DNA of 64,000 nt from Janthinobacterium sp. PC23-8. GTDB lineage: Bacteria > Pseudomonadota > Gammaproteobacteria > Burkholderiales > Burkholderiaceae_D. The stretch is from contig NZ_NJGY01000004.1 of the NCBI RefSeq assembly GCF_002250505.1, positions 111,426-175,425 of the forward strand. The letters run 5' to 3'. The stretch's first letter is position 1. Each line of letters starts with the position of its first letter. This document shows positions 42,356-50,406 of this stretch, piece after piece. The notes below the pieces were generated by a model. The model was not told the origin of the DNA. It saw only the letters and a list, made by a program, of their open reading frames with translations, and did no database searches. The translations under genes and the position numbers were made by a program.

Positions 42356-42784
42356 CTAGCGCACGCTGCCGGGCGGCACGGCGCGCCACGGCGTTGCGCA
42401 ACTGTTGACATACGGATAGTAGCCCTGGGGACGGGCGCAGTAGTACCACATCTGCGCCGTCGGCACGCCGCCCTGCTCGATATACACGGGCGGCGTCTGC
42501 ACGATCACGGCCGGGCGGCCGTAGCGATAGGCGTAGGGCCGGTACCAGGGATCGTCATACCAGCCCGGACCATAGCGCCAGGACGAACCAATCCAGACGC
42601 TGGCATGCGAATGGTGGTGGCGGTGACCATGAAAATGACCATGGCCATGACCGGGACCGTGACCGCGATCAAAGCCCCAGGCCAGTGAAGGACTGGCCAG
42701 GGCGGCCAGCACGGCCACCACGGCGACGGCGGCCGCCACCAGCGGCGCCGGGCGGCGGCCGCGTGCTTGTTCAGACTTGTCCAT
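42356..42784 (-). CDS. Histidine-rich exported protein of unknown function
   Basis: 142 aa from ATG 42782-42784, preceded by GGAGGAGG. An N-terminal membrane or signal segment (VAAAVAVVAVLAALAS) is followed by a His/Gly-rich run (GHGPGHGHGHFHGHRHHHSH) that may bind metal, then a Tyr/Trp/Pro-rich part ending with MWYYCARPQGYYPYVNSC. The last motif is frequent in small proteobacterial envelope proteins of unknown role. Confidence 0.75.
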   Translation of the reverse strand: MDKSEQARGRRPAPLVAAAVAVVAVLAALASPSLAWGFDRGHGPGHGHGHFHGHRHHHSHASVWIGSSWRYGPGWYDDPWYRPYAYRYGRPAVIVQTPPVYIEQGGVPTAQMWYYCARPQGYYPYVNSCATPWRAVPPGSVR

Positions 42785-42920
42785 GACCTCCTCCGTCGTC
42801 ACTGTCTGCAATCATCTCCATTATTGACAGACAGTGAAGCGGACAAAAGGTGCCGTAACAATTTCTCACTTTTGATACGCGGCCGATATGGAGTACGAGA
42901 AATAGCGGCCGCTGGCCAAG

Positions 42921-45044
42921 CTACTGCGGCGGCGCCAGCTGGGCCGGCGTCTGCGGCGTCAATATCGGTGGCGCGGCGGCGGTCACGGGCGCCGGCGCCT
43001 TGACGGCCAGCCAGCCGGTGGCCGGCAGCAACGGCACCAGCAGCAGCGCCACGATATTGATGATCTTGATCAGGGGGTTGACGGCCGGCCCGGCCGTGTC
43101 CTTGTAGGGGTCGCCCACGGTGTCGCCGGTGACGGCCGCCTTGTGCGCGTCGGAACCCTTGCCGCCGAAATGACCGTCCTCGATATATTTTTTGGCGTTG
43201 TCCCAGGCGCCGCCGCCGGTGGTCATGGAAATGGCCACGAACAGGCCGGTGACGATCGTCCCCATCAGCAAGCCCCCCAGCGCCGCCGGCCCCAGCAGCA
43301 TGCCGACCACGATGGGCACCACCACCGGCAGTAACGATGGCACGATCATTTCGCGGATCGCCGAAGCCGTCAGCATGTCGACCGCCTTGTCATATTCGGG
43401 CCGCGCCGTACCTTCCATGATGCCCTTGATGTCGCGGAACTGGCGCCGCACTTCCACCACCACGGCGCCGGCCGCGCGCCCCACCGCCTCCATCGCCATC
43501 GCGCCGAACAGGTAAGGAATCAGGCCGCCGATAAACAGGCCGACGATCACCATCGGGTTCGACAGATCAAACGTGATGTGCTGGCCCACCGATTCGAGCG
43601 CATGCGTATAGTCGGCGAACAGCACCAGCGCGGCCAGGCCGGCCGAGCCGATGGCATACCCCTTGGTGACGGCCTTGGTGGTGTTGCCGACGGCGTCGAG
43701 CGGGTCGGTAATCGCGCGCACGGAGTCGGGCAGGCCCGACATTTCGGCGATGCCGCCCGCGTTGTCGGTAATCGGGCCGTAAGCGTCGAGCGCAACGATA
43801 ATGCCGGCCATCGACAGCATGGCGGTGGCCGCGATCGCGATGCCGTACAGGCCCCCCAGCTGGTACGACACCAGGATCGCCACGCACACGGCCAGCACCG
43901 GATAGGCGGTCGACTTCATTGATACGCCGAGGCCGGCAATGATATTGGTGCCGTGGCCGGTGGTCGACGCTTCGGCGATATGGCGCACCGGCTTGAAGTC
44001 GGTACCCGTGTAGTACTCGGTGATATACACCATCAGGCCCGTGAGCACGATGCCGACCACGCTGGAACCCATCATCTTGTAGCGCATCGCGTCGCTTGGC
44101 CACAGCAGCCAGGTGACCACGGCAAAGCCCAGCAGCGACAGGCCGGCCGCCCACCACAGCCCCGTGTACAGGGCCGACATGATTTTCTTGCCGGGCGCGG
44201 TTTTGACCATCGAGCAGCCGACAATCGACGCCAGGATGGACACCGCGCCCAGCAGCAGCGGATAGATGATGGCCGCGCTACTCGCCTCGCCCAGCAGCAG
44301 CGCGCCCAGCAGCATGGTGGCGATCAGGGTCACGACATAGGTTTCGAACAGGTCGGCCGCCATGCCGGCGCAGTCGCCGACGTTGTCGCCCACGTTGTCG
44401 GCGATCACGGCCGGGTTGCGCGGGTCGTCTTCCGGGATGCCGGCCTCGACCTTGCCAACCAGGTCCGCCCCCACGTCGGCGCCCTTGGTAAAAATGCCGC
44501 CGCCCAGGCGCGCGAAGATGGAAATGAGCGAGGCGCCAAAGGCCAGCCCGATCAGGGGCTTGATCAGCTCATGCTGCGACAGCCCGGCCGCGCCGGTCGA
44601 AGCCAGCAGCCAGTAGAACAGGGTTACTCCGAGTAAACCCAGGCCGACCACCAGCATGCCGGTAATCGCACCGCCCTTGAAAGCCACGTTCAGGGCCTGG
44701 TTGATGCCCAGGGTGGCGGCCTGCGCCGTGCGCACATTGGCGCGCACCGAGACGTTCATGCCGATAAAGCCGCAGGCGCCCGACAGCACGGCACCGATCA
44801 GGAAACCGAGCGCCGTGTGCACGCCCAACAAGGCATAGATGGCGATCAGCAGCACCACGCCCACAAACGCGATGGTGCGGTACTGGCGCGCCAGGTAGGC
44901 GGCCGCGCCCTGCTGGATTGCCAGCGCGATTTCCTGCATGCGCGCATTGCCCGGGTCCTGTCGCAAGATCCAGCTGCGCGAGAGCAAACCGTAAATGACT
45001 GCGACCACGCCGCAGGCTACCGCAAACCACAGACTGGCTGCCAT
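42921..45044 (-). CDS. hppA: K+-independent H+-translocating pyrophosphatase
   Basis: 707 aa, about 15-16 membrane helices. Catalytic acidic motifs are intact: PEDDPRNPAVIADNVGDNVG and DTVGDPYKDTAGPAVNP. It hydrolyses pyrophosphate and pumps protons across the inner membrane. The segment GNTTKAVTKGYAIGSAGLAA has Lys and Thr at the positions where K+-dependent enzymes have Ala, so the K+-independent, H+-pumping type is expected. AAGGAG precedes the ATG. It is separated from adk by a terminator. Confidence 0.95.
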   Translation of the reverse strand: MAASLWFAVACGVVAVIYGLLSRSWILRQDPGNARMQEIALAIQQGAAAYLARQYRTIAFVGVVLLIAIYALLGVHTALGFLIGAVLSGACGFIGMNVSVRANVRTAQAATLGINQALNVAFKGGAITGMLVVGLGLLGVTLFYWLLASTGAAGLSQHELIKPLIGLAFGASLISIFARLGGGIFTKGADVGADLVGKVEAGIPEDDPRNPAVIADNVGDNVGDCAGMAADLFETYVVTLIATMLLGALLLGEASSAAIIYPLLLGAVSILASIVGCSMVKTAPGKKIMSALYTGLWWAAGLSLLGFAVVTWLLWPSDAMRYKMMGSSVVGIVLTGLMVYITEYYTGTDFKPVRHIAEASTTGHGTNIIAGLGVSMKSTAYPVLAVCVAILVSYQLGGLYGIAIAATAMLSMAGIIVALDAYGPITDNAGGIAEMSGLPDSVRAITDPLDAVGNTTKAVTKGYAIGSAGLAALVLFADYTHALESVGQHITFDLSNPMVIVGLFIGGLIPYLFGAMAMEAVGRAAGAVVVEVRRQFRDIKGIMEGTARPEYDKAVDMLTASAIREMIVPSLLPVVVPIVVGMLLGPAALGGLLMGTIVTGLFVAISMTTGGGAWDNAKKYIEDGHFGGKGSDAHKAAVTGDTVGDPYKDTAGPAVNPLIKIINIVALLLVPLLPATGWLAVKAPAPVTAAAPPILTPQTPAQLAPPQ

Positions 45045-45168
45045 ATCGTCTCCTTCTGTTTTTATACGACGTTATTGCCAACGACCGCCACGCCCCGGAT
45101 AAGGGCGCGCGGCCAGGAAAACACGACCTGCAAAAAACACCACTGAAAACGAGAGCAGCCCATCCATG

Positions 45169-45195
45169 AAAAAAGCGGACACCCTGGTCCGCTTT
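45169..45195 (-). terminator. Intrinsic terminator of adk
   Basis: Perfect 9-bp stem AAAGCGGAC / GTCCGCTTT with a 6-nt loop; on the minus strand it is followed by a T6 run (45169-45174). It lies just past the adk stop. Confidence 0.88.
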
Positions 45196-45205
45196 CTGTG
45201 CTGCC

Positions 45206-45862
45206 TTATTCCGACAGGGCGGCAAATGCGCTGTCGCGGATTTGCTCGACCGGGCCGACGCCGGCGATGCGGCGGTATTTCGGTGCGCCCGGCAGGCCGG
45301 ACTGCGCCCACTCATTGTAGTAACCGAGCAGGACCTTGGTCTGGTTGTGGTACACATCGAGGCGTTTCTTGACGGTTTCGGCCTTGTCGTCGTCGCGCTG
45401 GATCAAAGGCTCGCCGCTGATGTCGTCGATGCCGTCAACCTTCGGCGGATTGAACTTGATGTGATAGACGCGGCCCGAACCGGGGTGGCTGCGGCGGCCA
45501 TCCATGCGCTCGATGATGGACTCGTCCGGCACGTCGATTTCCAGCACGTAGTCGACATTGATGCCGGCGTCCTTCATGGCGTCCGCTTGCGCGATGGTGC
45601 GCGGGAAACCGTCGAACAGATAGCCGTTGGCGCAATCGGCGTCCTGCAGGCGGTTCTTGACCAGGCCGATCATGATGTCGTCCGACACCAGGCCGCCCGC
45701 ATCCATGACTTTTTTGGCCGCCATGCCCAGTTCAGTACCAGCCTTGATCGCCGCGCGCAGCATGTCGCCCGTGGAAATTTGCGGAATATTGTATTTTTCT
45801 TTGATGAAGTTAGCTTGGGTGCCCTTGCCGGCACCGGGTGCTCCTAACAGTATGAGACGCAT
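45206..45862 (-). CDS. adk: Adenylate kinase
   Basis: 218 aa. P-loop GAPGAGKGTQA (residues 7-17), NMP-binding ISTGDMLRAAI, DGFPRT, and a LID domain with IIERMDGRRSHPGSGRVYH. The LID lacks the four zinc cysteines, typical of Gram-negative long-form Adk. It interconverts ATP + AMP and 2 ADP in the cytoplasm. A 239-bp gap to kdsB suggests its own promoter; AGGAAC precedes the ATG. Confidence 0.97.
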   Translation of the reverse strand: MRLILLGAPGAGKGTQANFIKEKYNIPQISTGDMLRAAIKAGTELGMAAKKVMDAGGLVSDDIMIGLVKNRLQDADCANGYLFDGFPRTIAQADAMKDAGINVDYVLEIDVPDESIIERMDGRRSHPGSGRVYHIKFNPPKVDGIDDISGEPLIQRDDDKAETVKKRLDVYHNQTKVLLGYYNEWAQSGLPGAPKYRRIAGVGPVEQIRDSAFAALSE

Positions 45863-46101
45863 TGAAGTTCCTAAAAAACAGATTTTGGATGGGTATGTGT
45901 AATTATTCTTAGATGGTGCCGTCTTGACTATCTTTCCCTACGAAACTTACCACAAAAAATCGCCGGAGCGCCAGTTTGGTAGCGATTTGGCATGCGCTGA
46001 TTGATCAAAGCCAGCAATTATAAAAGTTGGCGTTTGAAAATGTGGTATTTGTCACAAACGCACAAATTATATTTGCATGCTTGCCGTTTTGCGGGTAGTA
46101 C

Positions 46102-46863
46102 TTACTTGGCGGCGGCCCGATAGTGCGCCTGCACCCGTGCCAGGTCTTGCGGCGTATCGACGCCGGCGGCCGGCGCATGGTCGGTCACATGCACGGCGAT
46201 GGCATGGCCATGCCATAGCACGCGCAATTGTTCCAGCGCTTCGATCTGTTCCAGCGGCGACGCTTCCAGCGCGGGATAGGCCTGCAGGAACGCATTGCTG
46301 TAGGCATACAAGCCGATATGACGCAGCGGTGCGTAGCCTGGCGCCAAGCTGTCGCGCGATTGCGCAAAGCCGTCGCGGTGCCAGGGGATGGTGGCGCGCG
46401 AGAAATACAGCGCGCGGTTGGCCTTGTCGAGCACCACTTTCACCACATTCGGATTGAAGGCCTCCATCGCGTCGTGCAAGCGGTGGGCGCAAGTGGCCAT
46501 CGGCACGCCGGGGCGTATCTGCGCGGCGCAGGCAGCCAGCAGCCTGGGGTCGATCAGCGGCTCGTCGCCCTGCAGGTTGACCACCACAGCCTCCATAGGC
46601 AAACCCAGCGCCTGCGCCACTTCGGCGATGCGGTCGGTGCCCGACGGATGGTCGCCGCGCGTCATGCACGCCTCCACCCCATGCGCGGCGCAGGCGGCGC
46701 GGATGTCCTCGTGGTCGGTGGCGACAATCACGCGCGCAGCCCCCGACAAGGCGGCCTGCTCGGCCACGCGCACCACCATGGGCTTGCCGCCCAGGTCGGC
46801 CAGCGGCTTGCCCGGCAGCCGCGTCGACGCCAGGCGCGCCGGGATGATGACGATGAAGGACAT
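46102..46863 (-). CDS. kdsB: 3-deoxy-manno-octulosonate cytidylyltransferase (CMP-KDO synthetase)
   Basis: 253 aa. N-terminal IIPARLASTRLPGKPLADLGG is the CTP-binding signature; VVVNLQGDEPLIDP and a C-terminal GVDTPQDLARV are conserved. It activates KDO with CTP for lipid A core assembly. It starts 3 bp after the Trm112-like gene and is last in the exbB-exbD-lpxK operon, giving an LPS theme. Confidence 0.96.
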   Translation of the reverse strand: MSFIVIIPARLASTRLPGKPLADLGGKPMVVRVAEQAALSGAARVIVATDHEDIRAACAAHGVEACMTRGDHPSGTDRIAEVAQALGLPMEAVVVNLQGDEPLIDPRLLAACAAQIRPGVPMATCAHRLHDAMEAFNPNVVKVVLDKANRALYFSRATIPWHRDGFAQSRDSLAPGYAPLRHIGLYAYSNAFLQAYPALEASPLEQIEALEQLRVLWHGHAIAVHVTDHAPAAGVDTPQDLARVQAHYRAAAK

Positions 46864-46866
46864 CGT

Positions 46867-47043
46867 TTATTCCACGGCGTCTTGCAAGGTGCGCGCCTCG
46901 TCGGCCCACATGATGGGGATGCCGTCACGGATCGGATAGGCGAGGCGGTCAGGGCGGCAGATCAGTTCCTGCGCCTTTTTATCGTATTCAAGCGGGCCCT
47001 TGCAAACAGGGCAGACCAGGATATCAAGCAGTCGAGCGTCCAC
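46867..47043 (-). CDS. Trm112-family small zinc-ribbon-like protein (YcaR/UPF0434)
   Basis: 58 aa from GTG 47041-47043 with GGAG upstream, overlapping the lpxK end by 20 bp. It reads VDARLLDILVCPVCKGPLEYD, LICRPDRLAYPIRDGIPIM, matching UPF0434/YcaR, which in many proteobacteria sits between lpxK and kdsB exactly as here. Trm112 homologues are small partners of methyltransferases in other domains of life; the bacterial role is unclear. Only one CxxC pair and a lone third Cys are seen. Confidence 0.9.
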   Translation of the reverse strand: MDARLLDILVCPVCKGPLEYDKKAQELICRPDRLAYPIRDGIPIMWADEARTLQDAVE

Positions 47044-48058
47044 GACATTTCTCCACAATTTGTTGGGCCAGCGCGGCATCGATTTGCGCGCTGACCGGAA
47101 CCACCCACAGTCTCGGGTCGTCTTTGAGATATTCAATTTGCGCACATTTTACTGCATCCTTCTCCGTGATCAAGATCACATCCGTGTCGAGCGCGGCAAA
47201 AGGCTGGTCGAGGAAATCATGATGATCGGGCAAGGGCAGCTCGTCGAAGCACAATCCGGCCTGGCGCAGCATGGCGAAAAAACGCTGCGGATTGCCGATG
47301 CCGGCGGCCGCCACGATGCGCTGGCCGCCGGCGGCAAACTGCGCCAGCGGCAGTTGTTCGCGGCGGTCGGCAAGGCGTTCGGCCACGCCGCCGGCCAGGC
47401 GCATCTGCACCAGCAGGCCATGATCTGGCGCCACGGTGGCCGCCAGGGCAGGCGCTATCTCGGCCGCATTGATCACCGTCACGTCGCGGCGCCGGTGCGG
47501 CGGTTCGCGCAAGGGACCGGCCGGCAGCAGCCAGCCATTGCCCACGCCACGGCTGTCGAACAGCACGATTTCCACGTCGCGTTGTAGCGCGTAATGCTGC
47601 AGGCCGTCGTCGGTAAGCAGCACATCGACCTCGGGATGGGCCGCCAGCAGCGCCCGGCCCGCCCCCGCGCGGTCGCGTCCCACCATCACCGGGCAGCCGC
47701 CGTGCTGGAAGATCAGGAGCGGCTCGTCACCCACCTGCTGCGCCGTGGAGTCACTCGTGACGGCGCGCGCAGAACGGTCGGCGCTGCCATGCCCGCGCGA
47801 AATCACGCCAGGGCGCAGGCCAGCCTCGCGCAAGGCTTGCACCAGCCAGATCGTCAGCGGGGTCTTGCCGGTGCCGCCGATAAAAATATTGCCGACCACC
47901 ACCACGGGCACAGGCAGGCGTGCCGATTGCAGTATGTTTGCCCGGTACAGGCCGCGCCGCACGGCGCCCAGGGCGCCGAACAGCAGCGACACGGGCCACA
48001 GGACACAGGCCAGCGGGCCGCGTTTGAGCCAGGCGCGGGTCAGGGTGGTTTCCAGCAT
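47024..48058 (-). CDS. lpxK: Tetraacyldisaccharide 4'-kinase
   Basis: 344 aa. A hydrophobic N-terminal anchor (VLWPVSLLFGALGAVRRGLY) is followed by the Walker A GNIFIGGTGKTP (residues 56-67), ISRGHG, and TDDGLQHYAL. It phosphorylates the lipid A disaccharide at 4' on the inner membrane. It lies 5 bp after exbD; the msbA flippase gene often found beside lpxK is absent here. Confidence 0.95.
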   Translation of the reverse strand: MLETTLTRAWLKRGPLACVLWPVSLLFGALGAVRRGLYRANILQSARLPVPVVVVGNIFIGGTGKTPLTIWLVQALREAGLRPGVISRGHGSADRSARAVTSDSTAQQVGDEPLLIFQHGGCPVMVGRDRAGAGRALLAAHPEVDVLLTDDGLQHYALQRDVEIVLFDSRGVGNGWLLPAGPLREPPHRRRDVTVINAAEIAPALAATVAPDHGLLVQMRLAGGVAERLADRREQLPLAQFAAGGQRIVAAAGIGNPQRFFAMLRQAGLCFDELPLPDHHDFLDQPFAALDTDVILITEKDAVKCAQIEYLKDDPRLWVVPVSAQIDAALAQQIVEKCRGRSTA

Positions 48059-48063
48059 GGGCG

Positions 48064-48507
48064 CTACTTGTTGCCGCCAGCCTGGGCCGCAAACGTCAGC
48101 TTTTCATAGCCGGCCAGGCGCGCCGCTTCCATCACGTGGATGACCATCTGGTGCATGGCGAGCTGGTCGGCGTTGACCACCACCACCGGGGTCTGCGCGG
48201 GCGGCTTGCCGCCGTTGGCTTTGCTGGCCGCATCCTGCAGCGCGTCGGCCAGGCCGGCCACGTCGCGGAACGACACCGGCTGCAGGTTGACCGTGTAATT
48301 GCCCTTGGCGTCGATGGTGACGTCGATCTGCTGCGGCTTGTCCCTGGCCTGCTCGGCATTGGCCGTCGGCAAGGTGATCTGCAGCTGCGTCAACTTGCTG
48401 TAGGTGGTGCTGACCATCAGGAAGATCAGGATCACCAGCAGCACGTCGATAAACGGGATCAGATTGATTTCGGGGTCTTCCCTGCCCTTGCCTTTACGAA
48501 AGTTCAT
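48064..48507 (-). CDS. exbD: ExbD/TolR family biopolymer transport protein
   Basis: 147 aa. A single N-terminal membrane helix with the proton-conducting aspartate lies in INLIPFIDVLLVILIFLMVS, followed by a periplasmic domain (LQITLPTANAEQ, VVVNADQLAMHQMVIHVMEAA). It works with the ExbB-like protein encoded just upstream (4-bp ATGA overlap) to energise outer-membrane transport via a TonB, presumably encoded elsewhere. Confidence 0.92.
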   Translation of the reverse strand: MNFRKGKGREDPEINLIPFIDVLLVILIFLMVSTTYSKLTQLQITLPTANAEQARDKPQQIDVTIDAKGNYTVNLQPVSFRDVAGLADALQDAASKANGGKPPAQTPVVVVNADQLAMHQMVIHVMEAARLAGYEKLTFAAQAGGNK

Positions 48508-49106
48508 TGGCGGCCACTATGGACGAGGTCGACGAACTTGACCGCTTGCTGCTCCATGTCGATGACAAAACTGTCGACCAGGGCGCGGAAATGGCGATAG
48601 AACACCAGCGCCGGCATGGCGATCACCAGGCCGAACGCGGTGTTATACAGCGCCACCGAAATGCCGTGCGACAGCGCCGAGTTCGACGCGGTGGCGCCCG
48701 GCGAGGCAAAGATCTCGATCATGCCGACCACCGTGCCGAACAGGCCCATCAGCGGCGCCAAAGTAGCAATCGTGCCCAGGGTGGTGAGGAAACGCTCGAG
48801 CGTATGGGCCACGCCGCTGCCCGCTTCCTCGATCGACTCCTTCATCACCTCGCGCGGCGCGTCGACATTGCGCAAGGCGGCGGCCAGCACCACGCCCAGC
48901 GGCGAATTGGCTTCCAGCTTGGCGATCGTGTCGGGGGTGATCTTGCCGCTGCGATAGACCTGCACCACTTCATCGAACAGCTTGCGCGGCAGGATGCGCG
49001 CACGGCGCAGATACAGCAATCGTTCGATGATCAGGGCCAGCGCGACGATGGAAGCGATCAACAACAGCCAGACAGGCCAGCCGGCGGCTTGGAATATAGC
49101 GAGCAA
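48504..49106 (-). CDS. exbB: MotA/TolQ/ExbB proton channel family protein
   Basis: 200 aa, three membrane helices: WPVWLLLIASIVALALIIERLL at the N-terminus, LTTLGTIATLAPLMGLFGTVVGM and ISVALYNTAFGLVIAMPALVF, the last two forming the conserved channel. The start is assigned to TTG 49104-49106 because AGGAG lies 5-6 nt upstream and no suitable ATG exists; an upstream frame reads through noncoding DNA. It pairs with ExbD. Immediately upstream begins the 1.3-kb repeat block. Confidence 0.9.
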   Translation of the reverse strand: MLAIFQAAGWPVWLLLIASIVALALIIERLLYLRRARILPRKLFDEVVQVYRSGKITPDTIAKLEANSPLGVVLAAALRNVDAPREVMKESIEEAGSGVAHTLERFLTTLGTIATLAPLMGLFGTVVGMIEIFASPGATASNSALSHGISVALYNTAFGLVIAMPALVFYRHFRALVDSFVIDMEQQAVKFVDLVHSGRQ

Positions 49107-49251
49107 AGGAACTCCTGGAAAGAAAGTGTCGTGTGAAGCAGAGGCAAAACATCGAATGGCGCAATGTAGCGCTTTGCAGCGCCGTCGGCAAGTGGCGCTT
49201 GTCGCATCCGCGCCAGCTGCCAGCGCGGCACGGCGCCGACCCGTTGCCGCA

Positions 49252-50285
49252 GTTTTGCACATATTGTGTGGATAAGATTGTGCGCAAGCCCCCTCAACGC
49301 ATAGCAAGTACTTGATTTCATTGATGATTCATGGCATGCGCAAAATACAGGCATAGCATCTTTTCACAGCTAGTCAATGTTAATTAATCAATGAAACCAA
49401 AGTTCTGCACATTTACTGTGGACAAGATTGTGCGCAAAGCCCTCAATCATCAGCAGGTCATTGATTTTAAAGGAAAAGTTTTCACTGCGCAAAAATGTGG
49501 CAGCACAAGCGCATTGCGGACGATTCGGCGGCAACAAGTTCTGCACACAATCTGTGGACAAGATTGTGTGCAAGCGCAGCGTCAGGCGCCAAGTACATTG
49601 ATTTATATCGTTTTTATTGCATCGATTAAAAAACAGGCAGAAGCGGGAAACGGGCGTTACCAGCCACTGCCATCGCAAGATCAGCAGCGTTTTCCGAGCC
49701 AGTGGCAGTTCCGCACAAAAAATGTGGATAAGATTGTGAGCAAGCATCTTGGCTCTAATGAAGATCGTTGATTTTAAAGGATTTTTCATAACTGCTTAAA
49801 AATAGTGCAGCACATTTCCAGCATGCAACGGCAAAAAACCGCCGCGATCGGACAAACGATTTATCCAGTTCTCCCCATATTCTGTGGATAAGATTGTGCG
49901 CAAGCCTGTACCCATTTTTTTATGTCCTTGATTTGTAAGACTATTCTTACATTGCGCAAAAATCAGGCAAGGAGAAATAAACAGGCGCCGGTGGATAATA
50001 TCGTCGATATCCACAAGTTCTGCACATTTTTTGTGGATAAGATTGTGCGCAAGGCCATTTGCACCGCACCAAGTCCTTGATTTACAATGCTTTTATTTCC
50101 ATGCGTAAAAATACAGCAGCGCCGTATTTACCTGGCGAATGGCCTCGCCGAGTTGTCGTTATCCGCAGCAAATAGTTCCGCACAATTTCTGTGGATAACT
50201 TTGTGCGTAAGTGCCTGCCGGAATGCTGAGGTGCTTGATATATAAGGACTTTTTCCTGCTGCACGCAAATCAGGCATGGTTAAAA
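49252..50285. repeat. Array of seven phased repeat units, each with a DnaA-box-like 9-mer
   Basis: The gene-free 1.3-kb interval 49107-50406 contains seven degenerate units, all in one orientation. DnaA-box-like 9-mers start at 49267, 49417, 49553, 49723, 49883, 50032 and 50190: five are TGTGGATAA (complement TTATCCACA, the E. coli R1/R4 box), two are TGTGGACAA. Each is preceded by AGTTCTGCACA-like and followed by GATTGTGCGCAAG-like sequence. TTGATT or TTGATA follows at exactly +45 (44 in unit 2), and TGCGCAAAA-like sequence at +70 in six units. Only the linkers vary. No convincing ORF or promoter is seen. Confidence 0.9.
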
Positions 50286-50406
50286 TCACCATAAAATCAA
50301 TGACTTGGAAATAAAACTTGTTGTTTTTCCTGATATATGACATAAGCATGACCTCGCCGACAAGATGTGGACAGATCCCTTTTCTTCCCCTGTGGAACGC
50401 CCGACC

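Noticed and set aside
49388..49789. Small open frames on both strands inside the repeat block (for example 133 codons minus, 126 codons plus)
   Set aside because: They span repeat units whose conservation follows DNA spacing, not codons; no family resemblance and poor start contexts.
49252..50285. Interpretation of the DnaA-box array as the chromosomal origin
   Set aside because: No dnaA, dnaN, rpmH, gidA or parAB gene is nearby; the flanks are exbB and xseA. A titration or regulatory locus is more consistent.
49252..50285. Interpretation of the array as CRISPR
   Set aside because: Units are degenerate and about 100 bp long with a two-part internal structure; there are no identical 25-40-bp repeats with unique 30-40-bp spacers and no cas genes.
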